Shown piece by piece: positions 24,985-35,326 of a DNA stretch of 64,000 nucleotides. Made by a program: the position numbers and the translations under genes. Under the pieces are notes generated by a model that was given only the letters and a program-made list of their open reading frames with translations, was not told the origin of the DNA and searched no databases. Numbering within the stretch: position 1 is the stretch's first letter; each line of letters starts with the position of its first letter. Origin of the DNA: Chamaecrista fasciculata. Lineage: Eukaryota > Streptophyta > Magnoliopsida > Fabales > Fabaceae. The stretch is taken from NCBI GenBank assembly GCA_003254925.1, contig QANZ01000439.1, positions 1-64,000 on the forward strand, in the 5' to 3' direction.

Positions 24985-25654
24985 AAACTCCTTTAGCAAT
25001 AACTTAATTATTTAATTGAACCAAAACTATATAAAAAATTATTGAATTATTTTGAAATAAATGTAAATTATTAATCATGAACATCAAATAAAGCTCTTAA
25101 TATTTTTAAATTGGGATGTTCTGAAAACTTTATCAATAAAGTTAGTAGTTTATATAATTTTGCCCTGCAAAAAAAGATAAATTGTTTCAAGCGAAAAAAA
25201 ATAAACAAAAAATTCTTAATACTGATACTCTGAAGTACTTCATAGATGCAATATTTTCTTGCTTAATTTAAAAGTCCCAACTCTCAAGTGATTCATTACT
25301 TTTTTTTTTTTTTGGGTACATGTTCATTACTTTATTTGGTTGCACGTAATACTATGCACCCACAGATTCTGAAATATGGTTTTCTTTACGAAGAAAATGA
25401 CACAATTGCACATTTTACAATAGCAATGGAAAGCTAAAATGACACAATTGCACATTTTGTCTTCATACATTGCCTTTCCTTCATTCTTTTGTTTAGTGGA
25501 CAAATTAGCCCAAAGACCAAATGACTGGTTTATCGTTGATGGTTGAGTTAAAAAAAATTTGGGAAATGATAAAAAAAGCTGGGTTGCCCAAGTCATTCAC
25601 TTATTTTGCCTTCATTCTGCACGGTTTACGAAAAAAAAGTGATCATAAATTTTT
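24985..25654. other. Intergenic spacer before the nested MULEs
   Basis: AT-rich sequence with no gene. A 21-base string including ATGACACAATTGCACATTTT occurs twice (about 25397 and 25439), a small local duplication. Confidence 0.4.
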
Positions 25655-27735
25655 GGCCAAAATCGTATTTTGATCCTCCAGTTATGCTCAGTGTTCCAAA
25701 TTGGTCCTCCAATTATTTTTCGTTCCATATTGGTCCCCAGTCATGTAAAATTTGGCAAAGTTGGTCCCTCTAACCGTTTCTATCCAATTTTCCGTTAAAA
25801 AAAAAGATAAAATTAATTTTTAACTACTAAAAGTTTAAACTTTTTGCATTAAGGACCTTTTTCTCTATAATAGAACCAAAATATAAGATAGAAAAAATAA
25901 TTTAGTTTATTTCACACTAAAAAATAATATCTCTCTCAAACCCTCCCTTCAACCTCTCATTCTCCACCACCACCACAATCCCTTCCCTCTAGCTCAGATC
26001 GTCGGCGCCGACACCACTGTAATTGATAAAAATCTGGTTGGAAACCATCAGTACACATCTTGGACATTAGATTTAGAGTCTTTTCAACAACTGCATATGC
26101 CAAGCCAAGAAGAACACAGAGATTTGAGGAGTGCGTGCCAGATTAAATGTACCCCATTATTTGAGGAGTGCTCTTGGACTGCTCGGTAAGATTCAACGAG
26201 CTGCAACTCGGTTTGGTCAAGCGAAGTAGGAGACGCACAGTCGGCGGTGGTCGGTGCCGCCGCCATGGCGCCATAGAAGGAGGATGAATCGGAAAGAAAA
26301 CGAAGGAGTCGCTTGAAGTCATAACGAGGATTTGGGAGGGAAACGAGGTCAATTAGATTGTCGGAATCAGTTTGTCTCGATGACAAGGGAAATCGGCGGA
26401 TAGCGACGGAGAGAGAGATCGAGACGGAGAGAGATGGGGAGAGAGAGGGGGGGGGGGGGGGGAAGAAATTGTTTTTTTGTTTGGTTTAAATTCAATTATA
26501 ATCTTAATTTATTTTTTGTCAAAGTCCTATTTTTGTCCATCTATTATGCTCATTGTTCTAAATAGGTCCCTCAGTTATTTTTCGTTCCATATTGGTCTCT
26601 TAGTTATTCAAAACTTGTCAAAGTTGGTCCTCTAACGTTTTCCATCCATTTTACTGTTAGAAAAAGAGGAAAAATAAACTTTCATCCCCAAAAGTTTTAT
26701 TTTCTTATATTAAGGTCCTTTTCTTTTTATAATAGAATTAAAATGTAAGAAAAAAAAGTAAATTAAGATTTTAAGTGAATTTTCCCAAAACACAAAAACG
26801 CTCTCTCTCTCTCAGAGATCCTCACAGCACGGCGGCGGAGGGGGGTTCGGTGAGTGGTGCTGGATAAAAAGCCTGCCGGTTACCGGCGCTGATAAGAGTG
26901 GACATACGAATGAGATTCAGCTGCGTCGGAATGTGAAACAAGGTTGGGTGTGAAGCGTGGATGAGATGGCGAGAAGTGGCCGGAGCGTGAAGGAAGGGAT
27001 GGTGTTGGTGTACGTAGGCTGTAACTTATTCACAAATCACAAATATTTGGGGAAATAGCATCTCTTTCTCATTGGATTGGATTGGATTACATGCAATCTT
27101 GTTAAGAAATCTTTTTTTCAATTAAAGATTCTAGTTATTATCGTCTATTACGAATCACTACTATCTTACTGAAGAATTTCATCATTTGGTGGAGAGAGAG
27201 AGTGTTTTTGTGTTTTGGGCAAATTCACTTAAAATCTTAATTTACTTCATTTTCTTACGTTTTGATCCTATTATAAAAAGAAAAGGACCTTAATATAAGA
27301 AAATAAAACTTTTGGGGATGAAAATTTATTTTTCCTCTTTTTTTAACTATAAAATGAATGGAAAACGTTAGAGGGACCAACTTTGACAAATTTTGAATAA
27401 CTGAGGGACCAATATGGAACGAAAAATAACTGAGGGACCTATTTGGAACAATAAGCATAATAGAGGGACCAAAATAGGACTTTGGCCTTTATTTTTTGTT
27501 CTTACATTTTGATCCTATTATAAAAGAAAAAAGACTTTAATATAAGAAAATAAAATTTTAGGGGATGAAAGTTTATTTTTCCCTCTTTTTTAACGGAAAA
27601 AATGGATGGAAACTGTTAGAGGGACCAACTTTATCAAGTTTTGCATAACTGGGGGACCAATATGGAAAGAAAAATAATTAGGGGACCAATTTGGAACACT
27701 GAGCATAATTGAAGGACCAAAATAGGACTTTGGCC
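25655..27735. mobile_element. Outer Mutator-like element of a nested pair, 2081 bp
   Basis: Perfect 9-base duplication TAAATTTTT (25646-25654 and 27736-27744). Both ends read inward as GGCCAAA, and the inverted repeats run about 280 bases. Its right repeat was split by the insertion of the element at 26517-27487. The interior at about 25930-26456 is richer in GC and includes, on the minus strand, an open frame of about 100 residues (26084-26386). It looks like captured gene sequence (Pack-MULE) but I do not recognise its source. A G-run at 26449-26462 follows. Confidence 0.88.
26517..27487. mobile_element. Inner Mutator-like element, 971 bp
   Basis: Inserted in the right repeat of the element at 25655-27735. 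It has a perfect 9-base duplication TTTATTTTT (26508-26516 and 27488-27496). Long inverted repeats of about 300 bases share high identity with those of its host, so it is the same family. The interior (about 26815-27190) has GC-rich sequence followed by AT-rich sequence. No open frame is recognised. Confidence 0.85.
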
Positions 27736-27879
27736 TAAATTTTTTTATAAAAGGAAAAGAGACAAAAGGGAGGAGAGAGAAAGAAATAGATTTTCGTTAG
27801 CCCAAATTATCGGGATCTCTGTATCATTACCCAAAAATTTTTTGGTCGGGTCAAATTTTTGATTGAGATATATATGAAA

Positions 27880-30268
27880 GGGTAAATTGCAATTTGGTAC
27901 CCTGTGGTTAGGGGCGGTTCCCCTTTGGTACCCTGAAAGAAAAATTTTTGCATTGTGGTACCCCGTGGTTTGCTCCGTTAGCGATTTGGTCCCCTGAGGT
28001 TTTTTTCTGTTAGAATTTAACGGCAAATGTACGTTAAAATGTCAAAAATCTCCCAACAAGTCTTCTCTTATGCGTTTAAGTCCTTTCCCTTTACTAAAAG
28101 GGATCAAAACATAAAGAATTAATTATAAAAGGGTCTTTAGAATTCTAATATTATAAAATTTTCTCCTTTTCACAAGATTTCTTTTAAATATGTCCTGATT
28201 TAATTACACTTTAAGCCCAAAAGTTTATGATCTTTATCAAAATAGTCCTTAGTACCTCAAAAGACAAATGAGCATCTATGATTTAGTCTCAAATCCTCAA
28301 AATAAAATTGTAAAATATTTCAAAACTCGTTCAAACATTCCAATTTAGTCCTTAAAAATATTAAAAACTCTAAACCCTAAACCTTAAAACCCCAACCCTA
28401 AAAAAAAAGTCTAAGTTCAACAATCAGGTCTTTGACTCATTTTTATTCTATTATTCTCAATTCTCCCTTTTTTTCATCATCTTCATTCATTTTAGTCCCA
28501 AATCCTCAAAATAAAATTGTAAAGTGTCCTAAAACTCTTTCAAACATTTCAATTTAGTCCTTAAAATTATTAAAAACCTTAAATCCTAAACCCTAAACCC
28601 CTAAAACTTATTTTTTTTAATCTTAATCTTCATCTTCCCAATTTAACATAAGTTCCTAATTTTATTTTAATACCTAAACCCCCTAATTTTTTATCTTTTA
28701 ATCATCTTCTTCATTTTCATCTTCATCTTCATATTCATATTCATATTCATATTCATATTCATATTCATATTCATATTCATATTCATCATCTTCATCGATT
28801 CATTTCATCTTCACTCCTAAAACCTAAAAAAAAAATTCAGGGACTAAATCGATTCCTCCCCTCTTCTTCATATTCAACCCTCAACTTCATCAATTCATCA
28901 TCTTCATCCTCCACCGCCGACCAATCATCTTCATCTATCGCCATTGACGTTGAAGACCAATCCAGATCTGGATTCTAGAACAATCAAAAGGGACAAGAAG
29001 AACGAATCACAAGTAGAACAGCAAAAACAAAATCAAATCCAAACAACTTCATTCAAAGAGAAAACGAAATCAAATCCAAGCAATTTCTAGAACAATCTCT
29101 CTCTCTCGCCGGAATCCGAAAACGAAATCAAATCAAGCAACTTCATCGAAATCAGATCGAAAATGAAATCGAATCCAAGATTAAGTGACGAAAACAAAAT
29201 CGAAGAGCCAAAACGAAATCGAAATATTAGGAGTTTAGGAGTTATGCGGCGATGAAGAGAAAAATCATAGATTGATGATGAAGCTTCGAAATATTAGGGT
29301 TATGCGGCGATGAAGCTTCTTATTAAGAGTTTTTTTTTTCTTTTTTTTTCTTTTGTTTATTTGATGAAGGTTTAAAGGAGAGATGGAATCAGTCCAAAAA
29401 AAAAAAAGGAGAGAGGGAAAGATTGGTGATGTGTTTGGAAGACTTAAGGGGTTTAAGGTTTTTTAGAATTTTTAGAGTTTATTTTTAATTTTTGGATGAA
29501 GGTTTAGAGAGAAAAATGATGATGATGTATAAAAAATTGTAATGTGTAATTTTTTTAGGGTTTAGAGTTTAGAGTTTAGGGGTTTAGGGGTTTGGAGTTT
29601 TAGGGTTTAGGGTTTTGGTTTGGAGTTTTAGGGTTTAGGGTTTTTAATATTTTTAAGGACTAAATTGGAATGTTTTGAAGAGTTTTGGGACACTTTACAA
29701 TTTGATTTTGAGGATTTGAGATTAAAATGAATGAAGATGATCAAAAAAAATGGAGAGTTGAGAATATTGGAATAAAAATGGGTCAAAGACCTAATTGTTG
29801 AACTTAGACTTTTTTTTAGGTTTTAGGATTTAGGGTTTGGGGTTTTAAGGTTTAGGGTTTAGGGTTTTTAATATTTTTAAGGACTAAAATGAAATGTTTG
29901 AAAAAGATTTGGGACACTTTACGATTTTATTTTGAGGATTTGGGACTAAAATGAATGAAAATGATGAAAAAGAGGTGGAATTGAGAAAAATCTATAATAT
30001 TAGAATTCTAAAGACCCTTTTATAATTAATTCTTTATGTTTTGATCCCTTTTAGTAAAGGGAAAGGACTTAAACGCATAAGAGAAGACTTTTTGGGAGAT
30101 TTTTGGTATTTTAACGTACATTTTCCGTTAAATTCTAACAGAAAAAAACCTCAGGGGACCAAATCGCTAGCGGAGCAAACCACAGGGTACCACAATGCAA
30201 AAATTTTTCTTTCAGGGTACCAAAGGGGAACCGCCCCTAACCACAGGGTACCAAATTGCAATTTACCC
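27880..30268. mobile_element. Foldback-type Mutator-like element, 2389 bp
   Basis: Perfect 9-base duplication TATATGAAA (27871-27879 and 30269-30277). The ends are GGGTAAATTGCAA and its exact inverse. The first 280 or so bases of each end are near-perfect inverses, and more diverged inverted similarity continues inward for several hundred bases, so the element could fold into a giant hairpin. The arms carry telomere-like AAACCCTAAACC / GGGTTTAGGG tracts. The centre has an ATTCAT-type microsatellite (about 28728-28790) and sequence of unknown origin (28850-29230). No transposase is encoded. Confidence 0.9.
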
Positions 30269-30277
30269 TATATGAAA

Positions 30278-30854
30278 TCCATTGGCATTACTTTTAAGTT
30301 TTAAAGCTGGAGGTGCAAGAATATATCTAATCGAACCACTTCATATCCTTTTTATTCTTCCTCTTATTCTTCTTAAGCGAATAACTTGTTTATATATCTT
30401 ATATATATATATAAGCAAGTCATGGCTCTCCCGTGCTGACACCTCACTGTTTTGCATGCATCATGTGATTTTACATTCTTTTTTTCTATGCTTTTAAATC
30501 AAAATGCTAATTTGTATTTTTTTAATTATGTTTTTAGTTAGTTGANTTTTAAAAATTATAAAACCCAACCCAACTCGTGTTCATCCCTACTAAAACCGTT
30601 CTCTGATTTTCTCCCTGAGGGCCCCGCAATGGCGTCTATTTGATTTTTATCATCATCCAACCAGTACTCACTCTCTTCTCTGTAACCAACACAAGGGATG
30701 AGAACTATGGGTAAATATGGGCTTTCAACTCCACAGCAAGGACACGCAAAAACAAGCTAAAAATACAAAAGAGAAAAGAAAATATTATCCTCCTCCTTTT
30801 TTGGTTTGGTTTGTTAGTGGGTATGTGATATCTCTGTTTCCTGTGTGGAGCGCA
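30278..30854. other. Upstream region of the PBL19-like kinase gene
   Basis: Promoter and 5' leader of the kinase gene at 30855. The young element at 27880-30268 ends about 590 bases before the start codon. One N lies at 30546. No other feature seen. Confidence 0.45.
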
Positions 30855-32916
30855 ATGAAGTGTTTCCACTTCTCTAATGGGGAGAGACGAGACGACGAAG
30901 ACGGTGTCGTTTCCAGAGGTTCCAGAGTCTCATGGGCTCGCTCTCTCAGTGTGGCTTCCAGTACTGTAGACACCAGTAGGAGGTCCGAATTCGATTTGGA
31001 CTTCACGGACTTTTCTGATACACTCGGATTCCACCATTTTCTCTCTCAGAGAAGAGCCAATGATCTGCGCGTGTTCTCACTCGCCGACCTCAAATCCGCC
31101 ACGCGCTGCTTCAGTAGGAGCCTCTTGATAGGGGAAGGTGGATTTGGTTGTGTCTACAAAGGACTAGTGACTGATTTTGGGTCTGATTCCAAGATGGAAG
31201 TTGCAATCAAGCAGTTGAATCGTAATGGATACCAGGCATGCTCTTTCTTTCTTTCTTTCTTTCATGCATTCATGATCTGGTTTTTCTTTGAATTTTAAAT
31301 TATTCGGCAATGATAAGCTTGCAATAATGGAATTGTTTCATTTTTAGTTTTCAGGGGCATAATGAGTGGATTAATGAAGTGAACTTGTTAGGTGTAGTGA
31401 ATCATCCAAATCTTGTCAAGTTAGTAGGATATTGCGCAGAAGATGATGAAAGAGGGATTCAGCGACTTTTGGTGTATGAGCTCATGCGAAATAAAAGCTT
31501 GGAAGACCATCTCTTTACTCGATTGCCATCCACAATCTCATGGATGACCAGATTAAAAATTGCTCAAGACGCTGCTCGTGGTTTGGCCTACCTGCATGAA
31601 GAAATGGATTTTCAGGTGCTCAAATGTCTTACATTTTACAAGCTTTAGTCCTCATTAGACCTATGGTCATTTTTGTTTGTTAAAGGAGAGCCTTCATATA
31701 TTCTGTTAATGAAGTTTCAATGAAAGTATACAATGAATGAGATTCTTTAAGTACTTCTATTATAGAAATGTTTTCCACCCTTTGTAATTGTAACCCACAA
31801 TGTTGGAATATTATCAATCAGTTGAGAACATCCCTTCAATGAACTTGTTTCTTTAGACTTTCTTATCTTTTATTTGAGGAATGGTTATATCGCTTGTGCT
31901 TATGCTATACAATCAGTTATCACTCTGGATCATATATGATATTATTTCACAGCATTTAGTATCAACAAAAATTATTAACTGGTGCAGCTAATATTTCGGG
32001 ATTTTAAGGCATCCAACATTCTGCTGGATGAGGACTTCAATGCAAAGCTTTCTGATTTTGGACTTGCAAGGCAAGGTCCCTCAGAAGGAGCTGGCCATGT
32101 TTCTACATCAGTAAGAAAATCTTTATTCTCTCGAGAAAAACTCGTTTGATTGTCCATCAAACATGTCTTCGCTAGAATTTGACAGTATTCCATGATAACA
32201 TCACATCAGAATGTTATTCCTTTTCGGAAGCTAATGTGTACCATCTTAGGCATATTTTCACCTTTGCTTTGTCTGTGATCCTAATATTCTGATGATATAT
32301 ATTTGGAACCAACGACTTTTTTGTGCTCTCCACAAAGGTTGTTGGGACCATAGGTTATGCTGCACCAGAGTATGTCCACACAGGTAGGTTGACTGCTAAG
32401 AGTGATGTATGGAGCTTCGGTGTAGTACTTTATGAGCTCATCACAGGGAGGCGAGCAGTAGAGAGAAACCTACCAAGAAATGAACAGAAGCTTGTGGAGT
32501 GGGTAAGACCTTATATCTCTGACCCTAGGAAGTTCCATCTTATTATAGACCCAAGACTTGAAGGACAATACTGCATCAAATCAGCTCAAATACTTGCTTC
32601 CTTAGCAAACAAGTGCCTCATGAAGCAGCCAAAGTCTCGTCCCAAAATGAGTGAGGTGGTTGAGATCCTTGGAAATATTATCAATGAGACAGTTTCTCAG
32701 GATGATGACATCACCCGTCAAGCTGTTGAGGTAACTGAAGAAGAAAAAGAAGTGAAGTTATCCCTAGAAAACACTGAAGCTGAACCAGTCAAACAGGGCA
32801 ATAGCTATCTGAAGAAGAAGGTCGTTGATTTCAGAGAAATGGTCAGTTTAAGAAACAAGTCTATTGGAAGGTTAGATTGGAAAAATTGGGCACCTGGGCT
32901 AGTTAGATCTTTGTGA
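30855..32916 (+). CDS. Receptor-like cytoplasmic kinase VII, PCRK/PBL19-like
   Basis: Four exons, 30855-31235, 31355-31615, 31988-32110 and 32338-32916, encode 447 residues. A short N-terminal region ([12 protein letters not shown], Ser-rich) precedes a full kinase domain: glycine loop GEGGFG (93-98), lysine K119 in VAIK, catalytic loop FRDFKASN (D219), DFG (237-239) and APE (264-266). Wording such as [17 protein letters not shown] and [10 protein letters not shown] is typical of the RLCK-VII group with PCRK1/2 and PBL19/20. Those kinases sit under the plasma membrane and relay pattern-triggered immune signals from receptor kinases; that role is known for the family and only inferred here. 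There is no myristoylation glycine; the cysteine at position 3 could be lipidated. The first intron has a GC donor, placed by the conserved Q|GHxEW junction. It faces the APK1B/PBL10-like gene. Confidence 0.92.
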
Positions 32917-34061
32917 GAATTGAAGCCTTCTACTTATTTAAAAAAGCAAGATGTTGCAAGAATGCAAGTAATATAATCTACCATTGAACTCAACTGCTCC
33001 TGGCAATGTTAGGTGATCACTTAGTTATTAATCCATGAGTGAAGTCAACTTTGTCTGGAGCTGTTACTTAAACATTCTGAAATTTCCAATTTTGTGTTAA
33101 TTAGTAGTTGCAATTTGTATATACAGGTGATGAGGAGAGCCATGTTTATCAGCTGCTTTGGCTTTCTCTGGCAGATTTTTTAGTTTCATCTTCTTTCTTC
33201 TTTGTCGTAAGATATCTAGTGCCCTTTATATTTTGTCAAATAAATAATTCACTTCAAAATTAGAGTCAAATTCATTGATTATCTAAAATTAAGTTAGTAT
33301 GATTTAAATAATAGAAAATATTGTAGGACAATCTATAAATGAACTAATGTACCGAAAGCTATGGGACGGACTCTTGCACGAGCCTTTTGGACCAAGCAAG
33401 AAACAAAAAAGGAGGGTGTCTTGGAGTTATCCGACAAAAAAGAAAATTTATTAGTTTTGTGAATTCAAGATTAAGGAAGAAAGTGATATCAATATTCAAT
33501 AGTCAGGTTTTCGGATATACACATTAGCTGAAGCTCACTATTTCTTTTTTCTTTTTTAAAGAAATCCTATCAAGTACCAAATACTCTGTAACCTTGTATT
33601 GTAATCATGGATTTGGTTTTTTAAGATGTCATCTAGTTATTTTTATTTCGAGTGTTGAAAACTTAAAACTCAAATTGAGTGAAACTCTCTCCATTCTTAG
33701 CCATCTCCACGATGGTTGACATAGTAGCGGTTAAAAATCCACATCCAAATGAAACCCAAAGTTTATGCCAACTTGAGTGTGCCACCGAAATTGATTGAGT
33801 CAACAATCAATTACAGCTCGGTGATGTCATCGATCGAGTCGTAGACAATTTATTTGAATAACATGTAGCATTAATTTTAGTATGAAAAGGAAAGATGATT
33901 TTGTGAGTATTAACGTAACATAGTAGACTAGTAGTCCAATCCTTCACAGTAACCGCTTCCTTTCATTTCCATCCAACTCAACTTTGAATTTATCTTTGAT
34001 ATATTTAAACAGAGAAGTACAAAAAGAGAGATGAGAATTCAAACATATGTATAATTCTATA
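32917..34061. other. 3' region of the PBL19-like gene and spacer
   Basis: Holds the 3' untranslated region of the kinase gene and AT-rich spacer up to the solo LTR. No other gene or repeat with ends is visible. Confidence 0.45.
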
Positions 34062-34804
34062 TGATATATACCCTTTTGCCCCCAAGGTCCCCTCCAACTC
34101 AGACCCGTCGCCAAGAGCATACTGGCAGGGTCCCCTCCCACTTCCCTCGGACCTTTTGGAGGGACTAGTGATATATACCCTTTTGCCCCCAAGGTCCCCT
34201 CCAACTCAGACCCGTCGCCAAGAGCATACTGGCAGGGTCCCCTCCCACTTCCCTCGGACCTTTTGGAGGGACTAGTGATATACAACCTTTTTGTACCCAG
34301 GGTCCCCTCCCACTCTGACCCGACGCCAAGAGCATACTGGCAGGGTCCCCTCCCACCCAGAACAAAGCACTTAGCTGTCATGGGCCCACCATACAGATCT
34401 CCTCAGATCTTCTCAGACACAATCCCCCAGATCTTGGGATACTTGCCTAACTCTACAGGCACAGGTCACCATCAATCACCTACCACACTGTACTTCCTCA
34501 CTCCTACATATACACGCTAAACACCTTGAACAAGGTAAGTGATGAATCGCTCTACAGACACTACTCTCACTTCACACTCTCTCTAACTTGAACTTCGGAG
34601 TGGGTTCACAGGGGCCTCCCCCTGTGAATCCTTCTTGCAGGTTTCAAGTCAGGAAGGCCTCCAGCCATGGCCTCTCCACCCAGGATCGTGGGAAACCTCC
34701 TGCGCTTCCTCTTCTGCAGAATCCGACGGCCCCAGGCACCTCTCGGAGACTGCAGCACGTTGAGAACTCAAGGTGAACCACCCCGGTCAACTTTGCTGTT
34801 TTCA
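34062..34804. mobile_element. Solo LTR, probably Ty3-type retrotransposon fossil
   Basis: A 743-base unit starting with TG and ending with CA, flanked by the perfect 5-base duplication CTATA (34057-34061 and 34805-34809). No internal retroelement sequence adjoins it, as expected when two LTRs recombine and the inside is lost. It is much richer in GC than its surroundings. A tandem array of 107-base units (34063 to about 34371) lies in what should be the U3 part. The intact target duplication points to a fairly recent insertion. The family assignment rests only on general LTR character. Confidence 0.8.
34063..34371. repeat. Three tandem 107-base units inside the solo LTR
   Basis: Units begin at 34063, 34170 and 34277. 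The first two look identical and the third has diverged and lacks the last part. Each contains AGAGCATACTGGCAGGGTCC. Such repeats within U3 are common in plant LTRs and can hold transcriptional control sites. Confidence 0.9.
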
Positions 34805-35326
34805 CTATATAAACAAATTATTTTTCTTACCTTTCTATTTCTTTCGTTTATTTAAATATATTTTAAGAGTGATTGGCACAGATGTATAAAGTATTTAAAT
34901 TAAAATGTTACTTTTTTTTTCTTCCTTCTACGAGACAGGGTTCTTAGTTGACTGCTCCTCAACTTGCAAATTCCAATGCAGCAACCAAATGTACAAAAGA
35001 CAGAAGCAGAACCCTTCCTCCAAAATTTCATACTCAATAGAGAGGGAAAAAAACGATCAAGAAATTACAGTAGGCCACCCGATATGTAGAAGTAAAAACA
35101 TCTAACTACATATACTAGTATAGTCCATAGTCATACAAAACAAGCCACTTGCATGATGACATCCTACTTTCAACATTACAAAAAATACATGCAACATGGC
35201 GGACACTATACGATGCCACCCAGAAAAAACAAAAATACTTTTAATTCTGAATACATTACCTGAAAAAAGATATAGGTATGTACAATCTAGAAAACGCATG
35301 GACATGTAGGTTTGCTAAGCTTCAAT

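Noticed and set aside
28370-29900. Telomere or chromosome end
   Set aside because: The AAACCCTAAACC/TTTAGGG tracts are short, irregular and in opposite orientation within one transposon with a 9-base target duplication.
33944-34381. A 145-codon minus-strand frame with internal protein repeats
   Set aside because: The protein repeats are translations of the 107-base tandem DNA units of the solo LTR.
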